DNA from: Pontivivens marinum
GTDB taxonomy: Bacteria; Pseudomonadota; Alphaproteobacteria; Rhodobacterales; Rhodobacteraceae
DNA length: 64,000 nucleotides
NCBI RefSeq assembly: GCF_900231835.1
Contig: NZ_OCTN01000005.1
Coordinates: 62,001 to 126,000 of the forward strand
Reading direction: 5' to 3'
The position numbers and the translations under genes were made by a program. The notes under the pieces were generated by a model. That model searched no databases and was not told where the DNA came from. It saw only the letters and a list, made by a program, of their open reading frames with translations. Position 1 is the stretch's first letter; the number at the start of each line of letters is the position of its first letter. Shown here one piece after another: positions 9,529 to 19,240 of the stretch.

Positions 9529-10431
9529 ATGGCAAGACGTAAAAAGGGCCGCGCAATTGACGGCTGGCTCGTAGTGGATAAACCGGCGGGCGTGACTTCC
9601 ACCACCGTTGTGAACAAGGTCCGCTGGGCGCTGGACGCTAAAAAAGCTGGCCACGCGGGCACCTTGGATCCAACGGCAACCGGCGTGTTGGCAATCGCAC
9701 TGGGTGAGGCAACCAAGACCGTCCCCTATATTACCGATGCGCTAAAGGCCTATCGCTTTACCATGCGGCTGGGCACGGCGACCAATACCGATGATACCGA
9801 GGGCGAGGTCATCGCAACCTCGGAGACACGCCCCACAGATGCAGAAATCGTCGCGGCCCTGCCCACCTTTACCGGTGATATTGAGCAAGTGCCCCCGCAA
9901 TTTTCCGCAGTGAAGGTAGACGGCGAACGCGCCTATGCCCGCGCCCGCGAGGGTGAGGAGATGGAGCTAAAGGCCCGCCCCCTCTACGTCGAAAGCCTAG
10001 AGATGGTCAGCCGCGACGGCGATCTGCTCGTTCTGGAAATGGTATGCGGCAAGGGTGGCTATGTCCGCTCCATCGCGCGTGATCTGGGCGCAAAGCTGGG
10101 CTGTCTGGGCCATGTCGATCACCTGCGCCGCATCTGGTCCGGCCCGTTCGAGCCATCCGACGGCATCAACTGGGAAACGCTGGAAAAACTGGCCCGCGAT
10201 CCGGAGTTGGATCAGCACATCCACCCGCTTAGCGTTGGTTTGCAGGATCTGGTCGAACTGCCCGCAACGCCAGAGGGCGCGGTGCGTCTGCGCAATGGCA
10301 ATCCGGGAATGGTTCTGGCATCCGGCGTGGAATATGGCGACGAATGCTGGGCCAGCTACGAGGGTAAGCCCCTCGCCGTTGGCATCTACAAGGCGGGCGA
10401 GCTGCACCCAACCCGCGTTTTCAACCTGTGA
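9529..10431 (+). CDS. truB: tRNA pseudouridine-55 synthase
   Basis: TruB makes the universal pseudouridine at position 55 in the T-loop of tRNAs. The 300-residue protein shows [14 protein letters not shown] at the start, then [16 protein letters not shown] containing the catalytic aspartate of the GTLDP motif, [19 protein letters not shown], and RARPLYVE-like and [15 protein letters not shown] motifs. A C-terminal PUA-like region ends [19 protein letters not shown]. The ATG at 9529 was chosen because it begins just before the conserved GWLVVDKP motif; the 40 upstream in-frame codons lie inside the preceding gene. It is probably translated within the rbfA unit, 22 bases after the sulfotransferase-like gene. 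Confidence 0.97.
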   Translation: MARRKKGRAIDGWLVVDKPAGVTSTTVVNKVRWALDAKKAGHAGTLDPTATGVLAIALGEATKTVPYITDALKAYRFTMRLGTATNTDDTEGEVIATSETRPTDAEIVAALPTFTGDIEQVPPQFSAVKVDGERAYARAREGEEMELKARPLYVESLEMVSRDGDLLVLEMVCGKGGYVRSIARDLGAKLGCLGHVDHLRRIWSGPFEPSDGINWETLEKLARDPELDQHIHPLSVGLQDLVELPATPEGAVRLRNGNPGMVLASGVEYGDECWASYEGKPLAVGIYKAGELHPTRVFNL

Positions 10432-10441
10432 GGGACTTTCC

Positions 10442-10993
10442 GTGAATACGGGCGCCATGCGCAAATGTATGACCGGAAACCCCGACTGGATCGTCCGCAC
10501 CCATATTGCGGACGATCGCCAATCCCAGGCGATCTACGACCCGAGCGAAACATATCGCTACGCCCTGACCCGCAGTTGGGGAACGGGGCCAAAACTGAAC
10601 ATCGTGATGCTCAACCCCTCCACCGCCGACGAATTACGCAATGATCCAACGATCGAGCGGTGCGAGCGTCGCGCACGTGCCGGTGGATTCGGGGCGTTCC
10701 GTATAACAAACCTGTTCGCCGTGCGCGCCACCGATCCCCGCGATATGAAATCGCACCCAGCGCCGATTGGTCCCGACAATGATCTGGTGCTGCACATGGC
10801 CACCGCATGGGCCGATATGACACTGTGCGGCTGGGGTGTTCATGGCACGCATATGGACCGCGCAAAAACGGTCACGGACATGCTGCGTTCCTCGGGCAAT
10901 GCCTTACACGTGCTGGGATTGACCCGCGACGGCCATCCCCGCCACCCTCTCTACGTCGCATATGCACAAGGACCGCGCCCATGGGTGGTATGA
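10442..10993 (+). CDS. DUF1643 domain protein
   Basis: A 183-residue protein of the DUF1643 family, whose function is unknown. Recognisable family blocks are YALTRSWG, IVMLNPSTADELRNDPT, ERCERRARAGGFGAFRITN, LFAVRATDPRDMKS and LCGWGVHG, followed by HVLGLTRDGHPRHPLY. I chose the GTG at 10442 because GAGGG lies 7 bases before it; ATGs at 10457 and 10469 are alternatives with weaker upstream signals. It starts 10 bases after truB and overlaps the start of the following DMT exporter gene, so it is cotranscribed with both. DUF1643 genes are scattered across bacteria and phages; this copy shows no other sign of mobility. Confidence 0.85.
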   Translation: MNTGAMRKCMTGNPDWIVRTHIADDRQSQAIYDPSETYRYALTRSWGTGPKLNIVMLNPSTADELRNDPTIERCERRARAGGFGAFRITNLFAVRATDPRDMKSHPAPIGPDNDLVLHMATAWADMTLCGWGVHGTHMDRAKTVTDMLRSSGNALHVLGLTRDGHPRHPLYVAYAQGPRPWVV

Positions 10994-11865
10994 CTGAACG
11001 GCATCGCGGGCTTGCCATGGCCCTTATCGGGATCATGGTTCTGATGCCCGACACTGTGCTGTTTCGCCTGATCAGTACCGATTTGTGGACGCTGATGATC
11101 TGGCGCGCCGGGTTCCAGGGCGTCGTGCTGTGGATTGCCCTGATCCTACTGCGCGGGCGTAAACTGCCCGGCGATATCCGTGCATTGGGCCTGCCCGGCC
11201 TAGGCTTCATGCTGGCAATGGGTGTGGCGGCGATCTGCTTTAACCTCGCTATTGCGTGGACCACCGTCGCCAACACGTTGTTCATTCTGGCCGCAATGCC
11301 GCTATGGGCCGCGTTGATTTCATGGCTGTTGATGGGGGAGCGGATTGGCCTGCGCACGGGCCTGACCATCGCCGCGGCAATGATCGGTATCGGCATTCTG
11401 GTCACCGGCAAGGACGAGGGTGGCATCGCCCATTGGACCGGCGATCTGGCGGCATTGGCTGGCAGCTTTACCATGGCCAGCGGCTTTACCCTCGCGCGGT
11501 TTTCGCCGGGGCGCAGCATGGTGCCTGCGCTGGCGGGGTCGGCCTTTATCCCGGTACTGTTTGGCATTGTGATGGGCGGCGCAGCGATGCCGTTGCACGG
11601 CGATATGGGGCTGCTCTTTGTGATGGGAGCAATCATTGCTCCACTTAGTTTTGCGCTGATCTCCACCGCGCCGCGCTATATCCCCTCGACCGAGGTTAGC
11701 CTGATTATGCTGCTGGAAACGGCGCTGGCACCAATCCTCGTGTGGTGGATCGTGGGTGAGGACCCCGGCCCGCGCGCCGTTCTGGGTGGTACGATTGTGG
11801 TTAGCGCGCTGGTCATCAGCAACCTGATCGGGCTGCGGCGCGCACGCCCTTCCCCTGCGGGCTAA
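10981..11865 (+). CDS. EamA/DMT-type transporter
   Basis: Inner-membrane protein of about 294 residues with roughly ten hydrophobic segments arranged as two EamA repeats, the pattern of drug/metabolite exporters. Examples are [45 protein letters not shown] and a late [18 protein letters not shown]. The substrate is unknown. The start may be the ATG at 10981 or the one at 10990, where ATGA overlaps the stop of the DUF1643 gene. Both lie inside that gene's end, so translational coupling is likely. A second DMT gene at 16276 belongs to the same superfamily but is not a close copy. Confidence 0.88.
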   Translation: MGGMTERHRGLAMALIGIMVLMPDTVLFRLISTDLWTLMIWRAGFQGVVLWIALILLRGRKLPGDIRALGLPGLGFMLAMGVAAICFNLAIAWTTVANTLFILAAMPLWAALISWLLMGERIGLRTGLTIAAAMIGIGILVTGKDEGGIAHWTGDLAALAGSFTMASGFTLARFSPGRSMVPALAGSAFIPVLFGIVMGGAAMPLHGDMGLLFVMGAIIAPLSFALISTAPRYIPSTEVSLIMLLETALAPILVWWIVGEDPGPRAVLGGTIVVSALVISNLIGLRRARPSPAG

Positions 11866-11999
11866 ACTGTGCAATACGACGCGCGTTGCAACGGGACGAC
11901 CGCTGCGACCCCTTCGCTGATTCCCGACCATGCTGGACGACATCCCGGCATTGGCCGTGGGGCGCGGGGCTTCTCAATACGAACCGAAAGGAAGACACG

Positions 12000-12269
12000 A
12001 TGTCGATTACACCAGAGCTGAAAGCACAACTGATCAAGGATTATGGCGTTAAAGAGGGCGATACCGGCTCCTCCGAAGTGCAGATCGCAATCCTGACCAG
12101 CCGTATTTCCACGCTGACCGAGCACTTCAAAACCCACAAGAAGGACAACCACTCGCGTCGTGGCCTTCTGAAGATGGTGGCCCTGCGCCGCAAATTGCTG
12201 GACTATGTCCGCAAGGGCGATGAGGCAAAGTATCAGGACCTGATCAAGCGCCTGGGCATCCGCCGCTAA
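12000..12269 (+). CDS. rpsO: 30S ribosomal protein S15
   Basis: S15 binds the central domain of 16S rRNA and forms intersubunit bridge B4. The 89-residue length is exact for the family. The sequence contains [30 protein letters not shown], and ends LVRKGDE-like [25 protein letters not shown] stands 5-11 bases before the ATG. A clear intrinsic terminator follows 28 bases after the stop. In many bacteria rpsO is followed directly by pnp; here an antisense orphan gene separates them. rpsO is commonly autoregulated by S15 binding to its leader, but I could not identify a specific structure in the 134-base upstream gap. Confidence 0.98.
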   Translation: MSITPELKAQLIKDYGVKEGDTGSSEVQIAILTSRISTLTEHFKTHKKDNHSRRGLLKMVALRRKLLDYVRKGDEAKYQDLIKRLGIRR

Positions 12270-12297
12270 GGCATTTGCTATTGGTTGAGATTAGAGA

Positions 12298-12324
12298 GGC
12301 CGTCCCATCGGGGCGGTCTTTTTT
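12298..12324 (+). terminator. rpsO intrinsic terminator
   Basis: GGCCGTCCC and GGGGCGGTC form a 9-bp stem (two G-U pairs) with an ATC loop, followed by six T residues. It ends the rpsO transcript and keeps it from running into the opposite-strand gene. Confidence 0.88.
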
Positions 12325-12333
12325 GTTAGAATA

Positions 12334-12939
12334 TTAGCTTTTCGCATGCTCGGGGTAAGGCAATCGAGCCTCTAAGCGTTTTAGCACCCATAGATAATCA
12401 GCAACGGCGACTTTGAAATCATCTATCGTTCCCAAATCACGATCTTTGAACGCGTGTATGGCATTTCGCCTGTGTTGGACCATTGTGACAAACAGATCGA
12501 CCGCATTCGCCTCATCCGCAAACAATTTTATCTTAAGAAGAAACTTCCTTAATTTATCAAAATTAATTCCATCAGGCTCTTCCGGTACTCCCCTTTTTCG
12601 ATCCATCGCCCCTGCATACTTAAGAGCCTCTGTATTTTCCGCGTACTCGCAGTAGTAGACGCAGAAGAGAAGCTTGAGAGTCCCCTCCACCAGAGCACCA
12701 AGGTTTACCCAAGCCAGAATGAGGCGCCCAGAATCCAAAGGATGGCAATCATCCGAAACCCACATTTCAAGCGTTTCAGATAATGACACCTGCCAGTCTA
12801 GTCGTGCCCTCGCAAGTAATTCCGCTGCCTCGTCTGGTGCCCAACCATGCGCACTGTGCCAAAAATCGGCGCACTTTTGGTTCAATGCTACGATTTCCGC
12901 AATCACGGTTTTCGGCGATGCGGTTGGCTGACTAAGCAT
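12334..12939 (-). CDS. orphan soluble protein, possible HEPN-like fold
   Basis: I do not recognise this 201-residue protein with certainty. It looks all-alpha and soluble. Near its end the string VQHRRNAIHAFKDRD (residues 155-169) fits the minimal Rx4H pattern of HEPN domains (R157 to H162), which in proven cases is an RNase active site; this is a pattern match only. I chose the ATG at 12939 because AAGGG precedes it by about 7 bases. A GTG at 13005 would add a 22-residue hydrophobic N-terminus (IGYIAALCVFGSV) and cannot be excluded. The gene is visibly AT-richer than its neighbours (for example a long A/T run near 12520-12570) and lies antisense between rpsO and pnp, suggesting acquisition by transfer. 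No antitoxin-like partner is adjacent. Confidence 0.6.
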   Translation of the reverse strand: MLSQPTASPKTVIAEIVALNQKCADFWHSAHGWAPDEAAELLARARLDWQVSLSETLEMWVSDDCHPLDSGRLILAWVNLGALVEGTLKLLFCVYYCEYAENTEALKYAGAMDRKRGVPEEPDGINFDKLRKFLLKIKLFADEANAVDLFVTMVQHRRNAIHAFKDRDLGTIDDFKVAVADYLWVLKRLEARLPYPEHAKS

Positions 12940-13161
12940 CTTGATCCCTTCTACGCTACCAAACACACATAAGGCAGCAATGTAGCCGATCATAGCAAAA
13001 CGCACCCCCTACCCAACCCGTCAAAAACCAGCTACACACGCGCGCATCTGCGCCGTAACGCTCCGACCCCGGCGTGCGCAGGAGGACTGGGGTTTGCGGC
13101 AATGGGGCCGCGTATGTTTAGGGGCGCCCGGAACGCTGGGTACGCCTCAGAAGGACAATAA

Positions 13162-15285
13162 ATGTTCAAGGAATTCAAAAAATCCATCGAGTGGGGCGGT
13201 GATACGCTGACCCTCGAGACTGGCAAAATTGCCCGTCAGGCCGACGCAGCCGTGATCGCCACCTATGGCGAGACCAGCGTGCTGTGCGCCGTGGTGTACG
13301 AAAAGCAGCCCAAGAAGGGCTTCGATTTCTTTCCCCTGACGGTTCACTATCAGGAGAAATACTACGCAGCAGGCAAGATCCCTGGTGGCTTCTTCAAGCG
13401 TGAAGCACGTCCAACGGAAAAAGAGACGCTGACCTCGCGTCTGATCGACCGTCCGATCCGCCCCCTGTTCGTTCCCGGCTTCAAGCATGAGACACAGGTT
13501 ATCTGTACCGTGCTGTCCCACGATCTGGAAAACGACCCGGACGTCGTTGCGATGATCGCAGCATCGGCTGCGCTGACCCTGTCGGGCGCGCCGTTCATGG
13601 GCCCGATCGGCTGTGCACGCGTTGGCTATTCCGGCGGTGAGTACCAGTTGAACCCATCCGTGGATGACATGCACAAGCTGCGTGAAAATCCTGAGCAGAA
13701 CCTCGATCTGGTCGTTGCAGGCACCAAAGACGCCGTGATGATGGTTGAATCGGAGGCTTACGAGCTGTCCGAGGAAGTCATGCTGGGCGCTGTAAACTTC
13801 GGCCATCAGGCAATGCAGCCCGTGATCGACATGATCATCGATCTGGCTGAGGATTGCGCGAAAGAGCCATTCGACTTCACGCCTCCTGACTATTCCGAGC
13901 TGTTCGGCAAGGTTAAGGGTCTGGGCGAAGAGTCCATGCGCGCTGCCTTCGCGATCCGTGACAAGCAGCAGCGCCAGTCGGCAATCTCCGCTGCGCGTGA
14001 GGCGATCAAGGCAGAGTTGAGCGAAGAAGAGCTGGAGGACGCCAACCTCGGCGCCGCCATGAAGAAGCTCGAATCCTCGGTTCTGCGCGGCGACGTGGTC
14101 AAGAACGGCAACCGCATCGACGGTCGCGCGCTGGACACCGTGCGTCAGATCGTTTCCGAGACAGGCATCCTGCCTCGCACCCACGGTTCCGCACTGTTCA
14201 CCCGCGGTGAAACGCAGGGTCTGGTTGTGACCACACTGGGCACAGGCGACGACGAGCAGATCATCGATGCGCTGCACGGTGAGAGCCGCTCGAACTTCCT
14301 GCTGCACTATAACTTCCCTCCCTACTCGGTTGGTGAAGCTGGCCGGATGATGGGCCCTGGCCGTCGTGAGATCGGTCACGGAAAGCTGGCATGGCGCGCA
14401 CTTCAGGCGGTTCTGCCTGCGCCGACCGACTTCCCATACACCATCCGCGTTGTGTCCGAGATCACCGAGTCCAACGGCTCGTCCTCCATGGCATCCGTTT
14501 GCGGTGGCTCGCTGTCCATGATGGATGCAGGCGTTCCGCTGAAGGCACCGGTAGCCGGTGTTGCGATGGGTCTGGTGATGGAAGACGATGGCGACTACGC
14601 GATCCTGACCGACATTCTGGGCGACGAGGATCACCTCGGCGATATGGACTTCAAGGTTGCTGGTACGCAGAACGGCATCACCTCGTTGCAGATGGATATC
14701 AAGATTGCAGGCATCACGCCTGACATCATGAGCACCGCACTGGAGCAGGCAAAGGCCGGTCGTTTGACCATCCTGAGCGAAATGTCCAAGGCGATCACCA
14801 CGGCGCAGGACTTCTCCGTCCACGCACCCCGCATCGAAACGATGCAGGTCCCTACCGACAAGATCCGTGAAGTTATCGGTTCCGGCGGCAAGGTCATCCG
14901 CTCGATCGTTGAAGAGTCCGGCGCAAAGGTCGACATCAACGATGACGGCGTCATCAAGATCGCATCGCCAAATGGCGAAGCAATCGAGAAGGCCCGCATG
15001 CTGATCCACTCCATTGTAGCGGAGCCTGAAGCAGGCGCTATCTACACCGGTAAAGTGGTTAAGCTGATGGACTTCGGCGCATTCGTGAACTTCTTCGGCA
15101 AGCGTGACGGCCTCGTGCACGTTTCGCAGCTGTCCAATGAGCGTGTTGGCCACCCGAAGGACATCCTCAAGGAAGGCCAGGAAGTGAAAGTCAAGCTGAT
15201 GGGCTTTGATGATCGCGGCAAGGTACGCCTGTCCATGAAGGTTGTAGATCAGGAAACCGGCGAAGAGATCAAAGCCGAGGGCTGA
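13162..15285 (+). CDS. pnp: polyribonucleotide nucleotidyltransferase (PNPase)
   Basis: PNPase is a phosphorolytic 3'-5' exoribonuclease and a component of the RNA degradosome. The 707-residue protein has two RNase PH domains (first about residues 10-140, second about 310-540) separated by an alpha-helical domain. They are followed by a KH domain ([25 protein letters not shown]) and an S1 domain ([30 protein letters not shown]). Conserved pieces include [21 protein letters not shown] (in part) and [15 protein letters not shown] precedes the ATG by 8 bases. A 14-bp terminator follows. A full-length antisense open frame across this gene reflects codon bias and is not a gene. Confidence 0.98.
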   Translation: MFKEFKKSIEWGGDTLTLETGKIARQADAAVIATYGETSVLCAVVYEKQPKKGFDFFPLTVHYQEKYYAAGKIPGGFFKREARPTEKETLTSRLIDRPIRPLFVPGFKHETQVICTVLSHDLENDPDVVAMIAASAALTLSGAPFMGPIGCARVGYSGGEYQLNPSVDDMHKLRENPEQNLDLVVAGTKDAVMMVESEAYELSEEVMLGAVNFGHQAMQPVIDMIIDLAEDCAKEPFDFTPPDYSELFGKVKGLGEESMRAAFAIRDKQQRQSAISAAREAIKAELSEEELEDANLGAAMKKLESSVLRGDVVKNGNRIDGRALDTVRQIVSETGILPRTHGSALFTRGETQGLVVTTLGTGDDEQIIDALHGESRSNFLLHYNFPPYSVGEAGRMMGPGRREIGHGKLAWRALQAVLPAPTDFPYTIRVVSEITESNGSSSMASVCGGSLSMMDAGVPLKAPVAGVAMGLVMEDDGDYAILTDILGDEDHLGDMDFKVAGTQNGITSLQMDIKIAGITPDIMSTALEQAKAGRLTILSEMSKAITTAQDFSVHAPRIETMQVPTDKIREVIGSGGKVIRSIVEESGAKVDINDDGVIKIASPNGEAIEKARMLIHSIVAEPEAGAIYTGKVVKLMDFGAFVNFFGKRDGLVHVSQLSNERVGHPKDILKEGQEVKVKLMGFDDRGKVRLSMKVVDQETGEEIKAEG

Positions 15286-15305
15286 CCCCTGCGAACCAAA
15301 AATAG

Positions 15306-15339
15306 AAAGGCCCCGATGGTTATCCATCGGGGCCTTTTT
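15306..15339 (+). terminator. pnp intrinsic terminator
   Basis: A 14-bp stem (AAAGGCCCCGATGG with its exact complement) around a TTAT loop, followed by a T-run. The A-rich left flank makes it usable from both sides, which fits the convergent small gene at 15361. Confidence 0.92.
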
Positions 15340-15360
15340 CATTTGGGCGTCAGTTAAAAA

Positions 15361-15522
15361 TTAATTACGCGCAATGATCCAGATCGCATGCACCACGCCC
15401 GGAATATAACCCAGCAAGGTCAGCACAATGTTGATCCAGAATTGCAGGCCAAATCCAACCTGAAAGAACACGCCAAGCGGCGGCAAAAGAACCGATAAAA
15501 TAACGCGGATAATATCTGCCAT
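15361..15522 (-). CDS. YqaE/Pmp3 family small membrane protein
   Basis: A 53-residue, two-helix membrane peptide found by reading the minus strand. It begins MADIIRVILSVLLPPLGVFF, continues QVGFGLQFWINIVLTLLGY and ends IPGVVHAIWIIARN. The PPLGVFF turn, the WINIxLTLLGYIPGxxHAxW block and the length are diagnostic of the Pmp3/YqaE/stress-response family (UPF0057). Members sit in the inner membrane and are linked to salt or membrane stress; the mechanism is unclear. GGAG lies about 8 bases upstream of the ATG. It stands alone, 21 bases after the pnp terminator in the opposite direction. Confidence 0.93.
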   Translation of the reverse strand: MADIIRVILSVLLPPLGVFFQVGFGLQFWINIVLTLLGYIPGVVHAIWIIARN

Positions 15523-15581
15523 GGAAAACTCCATTCTTTAAATTCGGCAAATCAACGCAGGTTTACACCCAAGGTTCCGGA

Positions 15582-16244
15582 TTAGAACTGTGGCGGCACC
15601 TCAAATGTATGCCATGCACCGCCATCGGGGTGGCGCAAGCTCAGGGTTTCGGCATGCAACATCAGGCGCGGCGCCTTGGCCCCTGCATAGAACCGATCGC
15701 CCATGATCGTGTGGCCCAAGGCGCGGCAATGCACGCGCAACTGATGGGTGCGGCCCGTGCTGGGGATCAACGTTAGCAAGGTGTTATCCTCGCCCCGTTC
15801 GCGCACGCTCCAGTGGGTCAGACATGGCTTGCCCTGCTCGAAATCCACCTTTTGCAACGGGCGGTTCGGCCAATCGGGACATAGCGGCAGCGCGACAAAG
15901 CCCGCCTGCCCTGCCACCTGCCCGCCGACCCGCGCAACATATTGCTTACGCAGCGTTCGTTTTTCGAACTGCCAGTTCAAATGCCGCTGCGCCAACACGG
16001 TACGGGCAAACACCATGATGCCCGACGTATCCATATCCAATCGGTGAATCAGCAGCGCCTCGGGATAGACCTGCCGCAGGCGCAGTTCCAGCGAGTCAGT
16101 AAAGACGTTCCCCGGCACGCTGAGAAGCCCCGCAGGCTTCGCCACGATTAGCAGGTGTTCGTCCACGTGCACTACCTCCACCGGCACGACAGGCGGGCGG
16201 TAGATCAGCAGCGGCGGCGGTTTAATGTTGACCATGGGTTCCAT
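15582..16244 (-). CDS. RluA-family pseudouridine synthase
   Basis: Converts uridine to pseudouridine in RNA. The 220-residue protein carries the RluA signature HRLDMDTSGIMVFA, with the catalytic aspartate in the second RLD-type motif. It also has LLIVAKPAGLLSVPG and RTHQLRVHCRALGHTIMGDRFY-type blocks (seen here as STGRTHQLRVHCRALGH). It lacks an N-terminal S4 domain, which matches the short RluA type that modifies 23S rRNA U746 and tRNA U32. That exact specificity is inference. An ATG three codons in (16235) is an alternative start. It is divergent from the DMT exporter at 16276 by 31 bases. Confidence 0.9.
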   Translation of the reverse strand: MEPMVNIKPPPLLIYRPPVVPVEVVHVDEHLLIVAKPAGLLSVPGNVFTDSLELRLRQVYPEALLIHRLDMDTSGIMVFARTVLAQRHLNWQFEKRTLRKQYVARVGGQVAGQAGFVALPLCPDWPNRPLQKVDFEQGKPCLTHWSVRERGEDNTLLTLIPSTGRTHQLRVHCRALGHTIMGDRFYAGAKAPRLMLHAETLSLRHPDGGAWHTFEVPPQF

Positions 16245-16275
16245 CCCGCATCACTTACGTCACGGAGGTATCCCC

Positions 16276-17145
16276 ATGCAATCCAACGACGCGAAACGCG
16301 GCATCTCTTTGATGGTCGCCACCACCTTTGTCTTTGCGGCACAGGATGGGATCAGCCAATATCTGGCCTCGGAATATAACGTCATCATGATTGTCATGGT
16401 GCGGTACTGGTTCTTTGCCGCCTTTGTCATCGCACTCAGCGCCTCTGGCCCGGGGGGAATCAGGGCGACCGCACGCACGACCCAACCCGTCTTGCAGATT
16501 TTCCGTGGATTGCTGCTGGTGGCAGAGATTTGCGTGATGATCCTCGCCTTTACCCTGCTCGGCCTGATCGAGAGTCATGCCGTATTCGCCATGTACCCCC
16601 TGCTGATCGCGGCGCTAAGCGGTCCGGTGCTGGGTGAAAAAGTCGGCTGGCGGCGCTGGGTCGCCATCGGCTTCGGCTTTGTCGGCGTGCTGATCATCCT
16701 GCGCCCCGGCCTGCGGGTTTTCGCGCCAGAGGCATTGGTCCCCCTGATCGCCGCATTGATGTTCGCGCTATACGGCCTGCTGACACGTCGCGCGGCACGG
16801 GATGATACGGCGGCCACCAGCTTTTTCTGGACAGGCATCGCCGGTGCCGTCGCGATCACCTGCGTTGGCCCATTTTTCTGGGAGCCGATGAGTGGCGGCG
16901 ACTGGATGTGGATGGCGCTGCTGTGCGTAACAGGCGCGGGCGGGCATTGGCTGCTGATCAAAACCTATGAGGCCGCCGAGGCCGGAACAGTGCAGCCCTT
17001 CGCCTATTTCCAACTGGTGTTCGCAACTGGCTTAGGGATTGCCGTGTTCCGCGAAACGCTGGACCCGTGGACAGCGGGCGGTGCGGCACTGATCGTCAGC
17101 GCCGGTATTTACACGCTATTTCGGGAAAGGCTGCGCAAACGCTAG
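16276..17145 (+). CDS. EamA/DMT-type transporter
   Basis: A 289-residue inner-membrane protein with about ten hydrophobic helices in two EamA repeats. It begins ISLMVATTFVFAAQDGISQYL and ends in GGAALIVSAGIYTLFRERLRKR, with a positive cytoplasmic C-terminus. Similar roseobacter proteins are exporters of small metabolites, but no substrate can be read from the sequence. GGAGG precedes the ATG by 8 bases; the upstream in-frame codons overlap the divergent pseudouridine synthase start and were rejected. It converges on the lytic transglycosylase, with an 8-bp hairpin spanning its stop codon. Confidence 0.88.
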   Translation: MQSNDAKRGISLMVATTFVFAAQDGISQYLASEYNVIMIVMVRYWFFAAFVIALSASGPGGIRATARTTQPVLQIFRGLLLVAEICVMILAFTLLGLIESHAVFAMYPLLIAALSGPVLGEKVGWRRWVAIGFGFVGVLIILRPGLRVFAPEALVPLIAALMFALYGLLTRRAARDDTAATSFFWTGIAGAVAITCVGPFFWEPMSGGDWMWMALLCVTGAGGHWLLIKTYEAAEAGTVQPFAYFQLVFATGLGIAVFRETLDPWTAGGAALIVSAGIYTLFRERLRKR

Positions 17146-17153
17146 GCGCAGCC
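17129..17153. terminator. 8-bp hairpin at convergent gene ends
   Basis: GGCTGCGC and GCGCAGCC pair perfectly around 9 bases, overlapping the stop of the DMT gene and lying just before the stop of the opposing transglycosylase gene. No T-run follows, so it is a weak terminator candidate. Confidence 0.4.
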
Positions 17154-17170
17154 TACCGATAGTAATGCGA

Positions 17171-19126
17171 TCACCCTGCGGTGATGTCCTGCTCAATGCG
17201 GATCGGCACGGGCGATCCGTTCAAACGCTGGCGATAGACGTGCATCCCCTCCAGCACACGCATCACGTAGTTGCGCGTCTCGTTAAAGGGGATGCCCTCG
17301 ATCCAATCGACAACGCCCTCCACATCCATACGGCGCGGATCACCGTAGCGCTGCGACCACTGGCGGGGGCGGCTGGGGCCGGCATTATAGGCTGCCGCTG
17401 CCATGATGTAGCTGCCGCCAAAGGTCTGCAACTGCTCGGACAGATAGGTCGTGCCCAGCTGGATGTTATAGGCCGGATTTTCCGTCAACTGACCCAGCGA
17501 ATATGACAGGCCCAACTGCCGACTAACCGCCTGCGCGGTGGCGGGCATCAGCTGCATCAGACCACGCGCGCCAACGCGGCTCTCAGCCTGCGGGTTCAGT
17601 TCACTTTCCTGTCGCGACAGGGCCATGACCATCTCGGCTGGCAGGTTTGCAGGCAGGGGCGGCAGGCCCATCAACGGATAGGCTGTCAGCGGCAGGGTCA
17701 CGGTGGACCGTGCTGCCTGCTTGGACAAACGCACCGCGCTATCGGCACGCTGCACACCATCCAATGCGAATTGCGCAACACCGGCCATGGCTGCTGAGTC
17801 GGCTTGATCCAGCATCATCCGTGTCAGGAACAATTCGCCGTTCACCCAATCGCCACCTGCGTACAGAACGCTCGCCGCCGTAATGCGAGGATCGTTGCCA
17901 ATCGCGGAGCTGCGCCAATCAGCCGCCTGCCCCTGCGACAGGCTGACATCAGGACCAATGCCAAGGCGCTGCGCCGCCAACTGCCCGTAGAAGCTAACCT
18001 GATGCTCCGCGCCGATCTCATAGGCTCTCTGCGCTGCGGAGAGGTCGCCTGCGGCCTCATGCGCGCGGCCCAGCCAATATCCCGCCCGACCAATTGAGAT
18101 CGGCGTGCCTGCCACCTGTGAGAACCGCTCGAAATGGCCAATTGCGGCCTGCGGGTTGCGCAACTTGCGCAGTTGCAGGAACCCGGCCAGCCACTCCAGA
18201 TCCGCATAGTCGGACCCGTCGCTCAGGCCGTGGCGCGATGCAAGTTCGTATGCGACCGAAACATTGCCGGTTCGCATCTCGCGCCGGGCATCGTCACGGC
18301 GATACCGCGCCCAGCGATCAGGGCGGCCCAGCATCTCAGCCGAGCCGGAGCGTTCGCGCATCAGGTCCATGGCCGTATCCAGCCCGCGCTGCCGCCGCCA
18401 ACGGAACCGGTCATAGGCAAGGCCGGGATTCGATTGCAGCGCGGCAGGCACAGCATCAATCAGGTCGTTCACGCCATCAGCATTCCGCCGCAGGGCAATA
18501 CGTGCAATGGCCAGCGCGCGCCAATCGGGGCTGACACGGGGAATCATCCGCTCCGCCTCGCTCAACCGGCCATCCCAGATTGCCGTATCCAACCGCGTCT
18601 GGTGATGTGCAGCCAATAATGCGGGGTGGCTGGCGGCGAGCTGCTGCTCTCCCAGCGTATCCAGCGACATGTTTTGCCACGCATCCACGACCAGCGCGTC
18701 GGCTTCCGCCGCACGCCCCGTCGCGCGCAAAGCGCGGTCCAGCGCGATCACGCCACCGCCTGATTGCGGGCTTTCCCCGTCAAAGAATGTCAGAATATCC
18801 GCAGGCGTCGCATCCGCAGGAATCCGCGGCTCACCCGCGCGGCGCATCCGTGCCAGACCGGGCCAGTCGCCGCGTGTTTCCATGAACCGGACATATTCCC
18901 ACCAGTTCGCATCACCGGCGCGCAGGCGGCTCCAATTCACGACCTCCATCGCCTCTGAGGAGCCTAGCCCCTGCGCGGCGGTGACGGCCTGAACCCAGTC
19001 ACGTTCCCCCGCCGCATCGACCAATTGCGTGGCCCGCGCCGCATCCTGCGCCGCAACCGGCCCCGCACTTAATATAGCAATCGCTGCCACCGGCAGGATC
19101 ATTCTCGACAAAACGGTAAAAACCAC
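17171..19126 (-). CDS. periplasmic lytic transglycosylase, Slt70-like
   Basis: Cleaves peptidoglycan glycan strands to 1,6-anhydromuropeptides in the periplasm. It is about 651 residues long. A signal peptide (ILPVAAIAILSAGPVAAQ, with AxA-type cleavage) leads into a long helical repeat region typical of the Slt70 superhelix (about residues 40-480). The C-terminal SLT domain has the catalytic glutamate in LSRQESELNPQ, then [24 protein letters not shown] and AAAAYNAGPSRPRQW. The preferred start is the GTG at 19126, which has GGGGG about 8 bases upstream and gives a compact signal peptide; an ATG at 19102 is possible. It is divergent from dapA. A second, smaller transglycosylase lies at 58807. 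Confidence 0.94.
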   Translation of the reverse strand: MVFTVLSRMILPVAAIAILSAGPVAAQDAARATQLVDAAGERDWVQAVTAAQGLGSSEAMEVVNWSRLRAGDANWWEYVRFMETRGDWPGLARMRRAGEPRIPADATPADILTFFDGESPQSGGGVIALDRALRATGRAAEADALVVDAWQNMSLDTLGEQQLAASHPALLAAHHQTRLDTAIWDGRLSEAERMIPRVSPDWRALAIARIALRRNADGVNDLIDAVPAALQSNPGLAYDRFRWRRQRGLDTAMDLMRERSGSAEMLGRPDRWARYRRDDARREMRTGNVSVAYELASRHGLSDGSDYADLEWLAGFLQLRKLRNPQAAIGHFERFSQVAGTPISIGRAGYWLGRAHEAAGDLSAAQRAYEIGAEHQVSFYGQLAAQRLGIGPDVSLSQGQAADWRSSAIGNDPRITAASVLYAGGDWVNGELFLTRMMLDQADSAAMAGVAQFALDGVQRADSAVRLSKQAARSTVTLPLTAYPLMGLPPLPANLPAEMVMALSRQESELNPQAESRVGARGLMQLMPATAQAVSRQLGLSYSLGQLTENPAYNIQLGTTYLSEQLQTFGGSYIMAAAAYNAGPSRPRQWSQRYGDPRRMDVEGVVDWIEGIPFNETRNYVMRVLEGMHVYRQRLNGSPVPIRIEQDITAG

Positions 19127-19240
19127 TAGAACCCCCAACACATCTGCGTTCGTCCGACCATATGGGCCGGCGGCGTGTGTTTCCAATCACGGCTTTGCGG
19201 GCGAGGGCTCGTAATTGCAAATAATTCCGGAGCTTTCCCC

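Noticed and set aside
13147-15342. 731-codon open frame antisense to pnp
   Set aside because: It covers the well-supported pnp gene exactly; its translation has no recognisable domain and reflects high-GC codon bias.
10981-17145. The two DMT exporters as a recent duplication
   Set aside because: They share only the general EamA layout; the sequences differ throughout and the contexts are unrelated.
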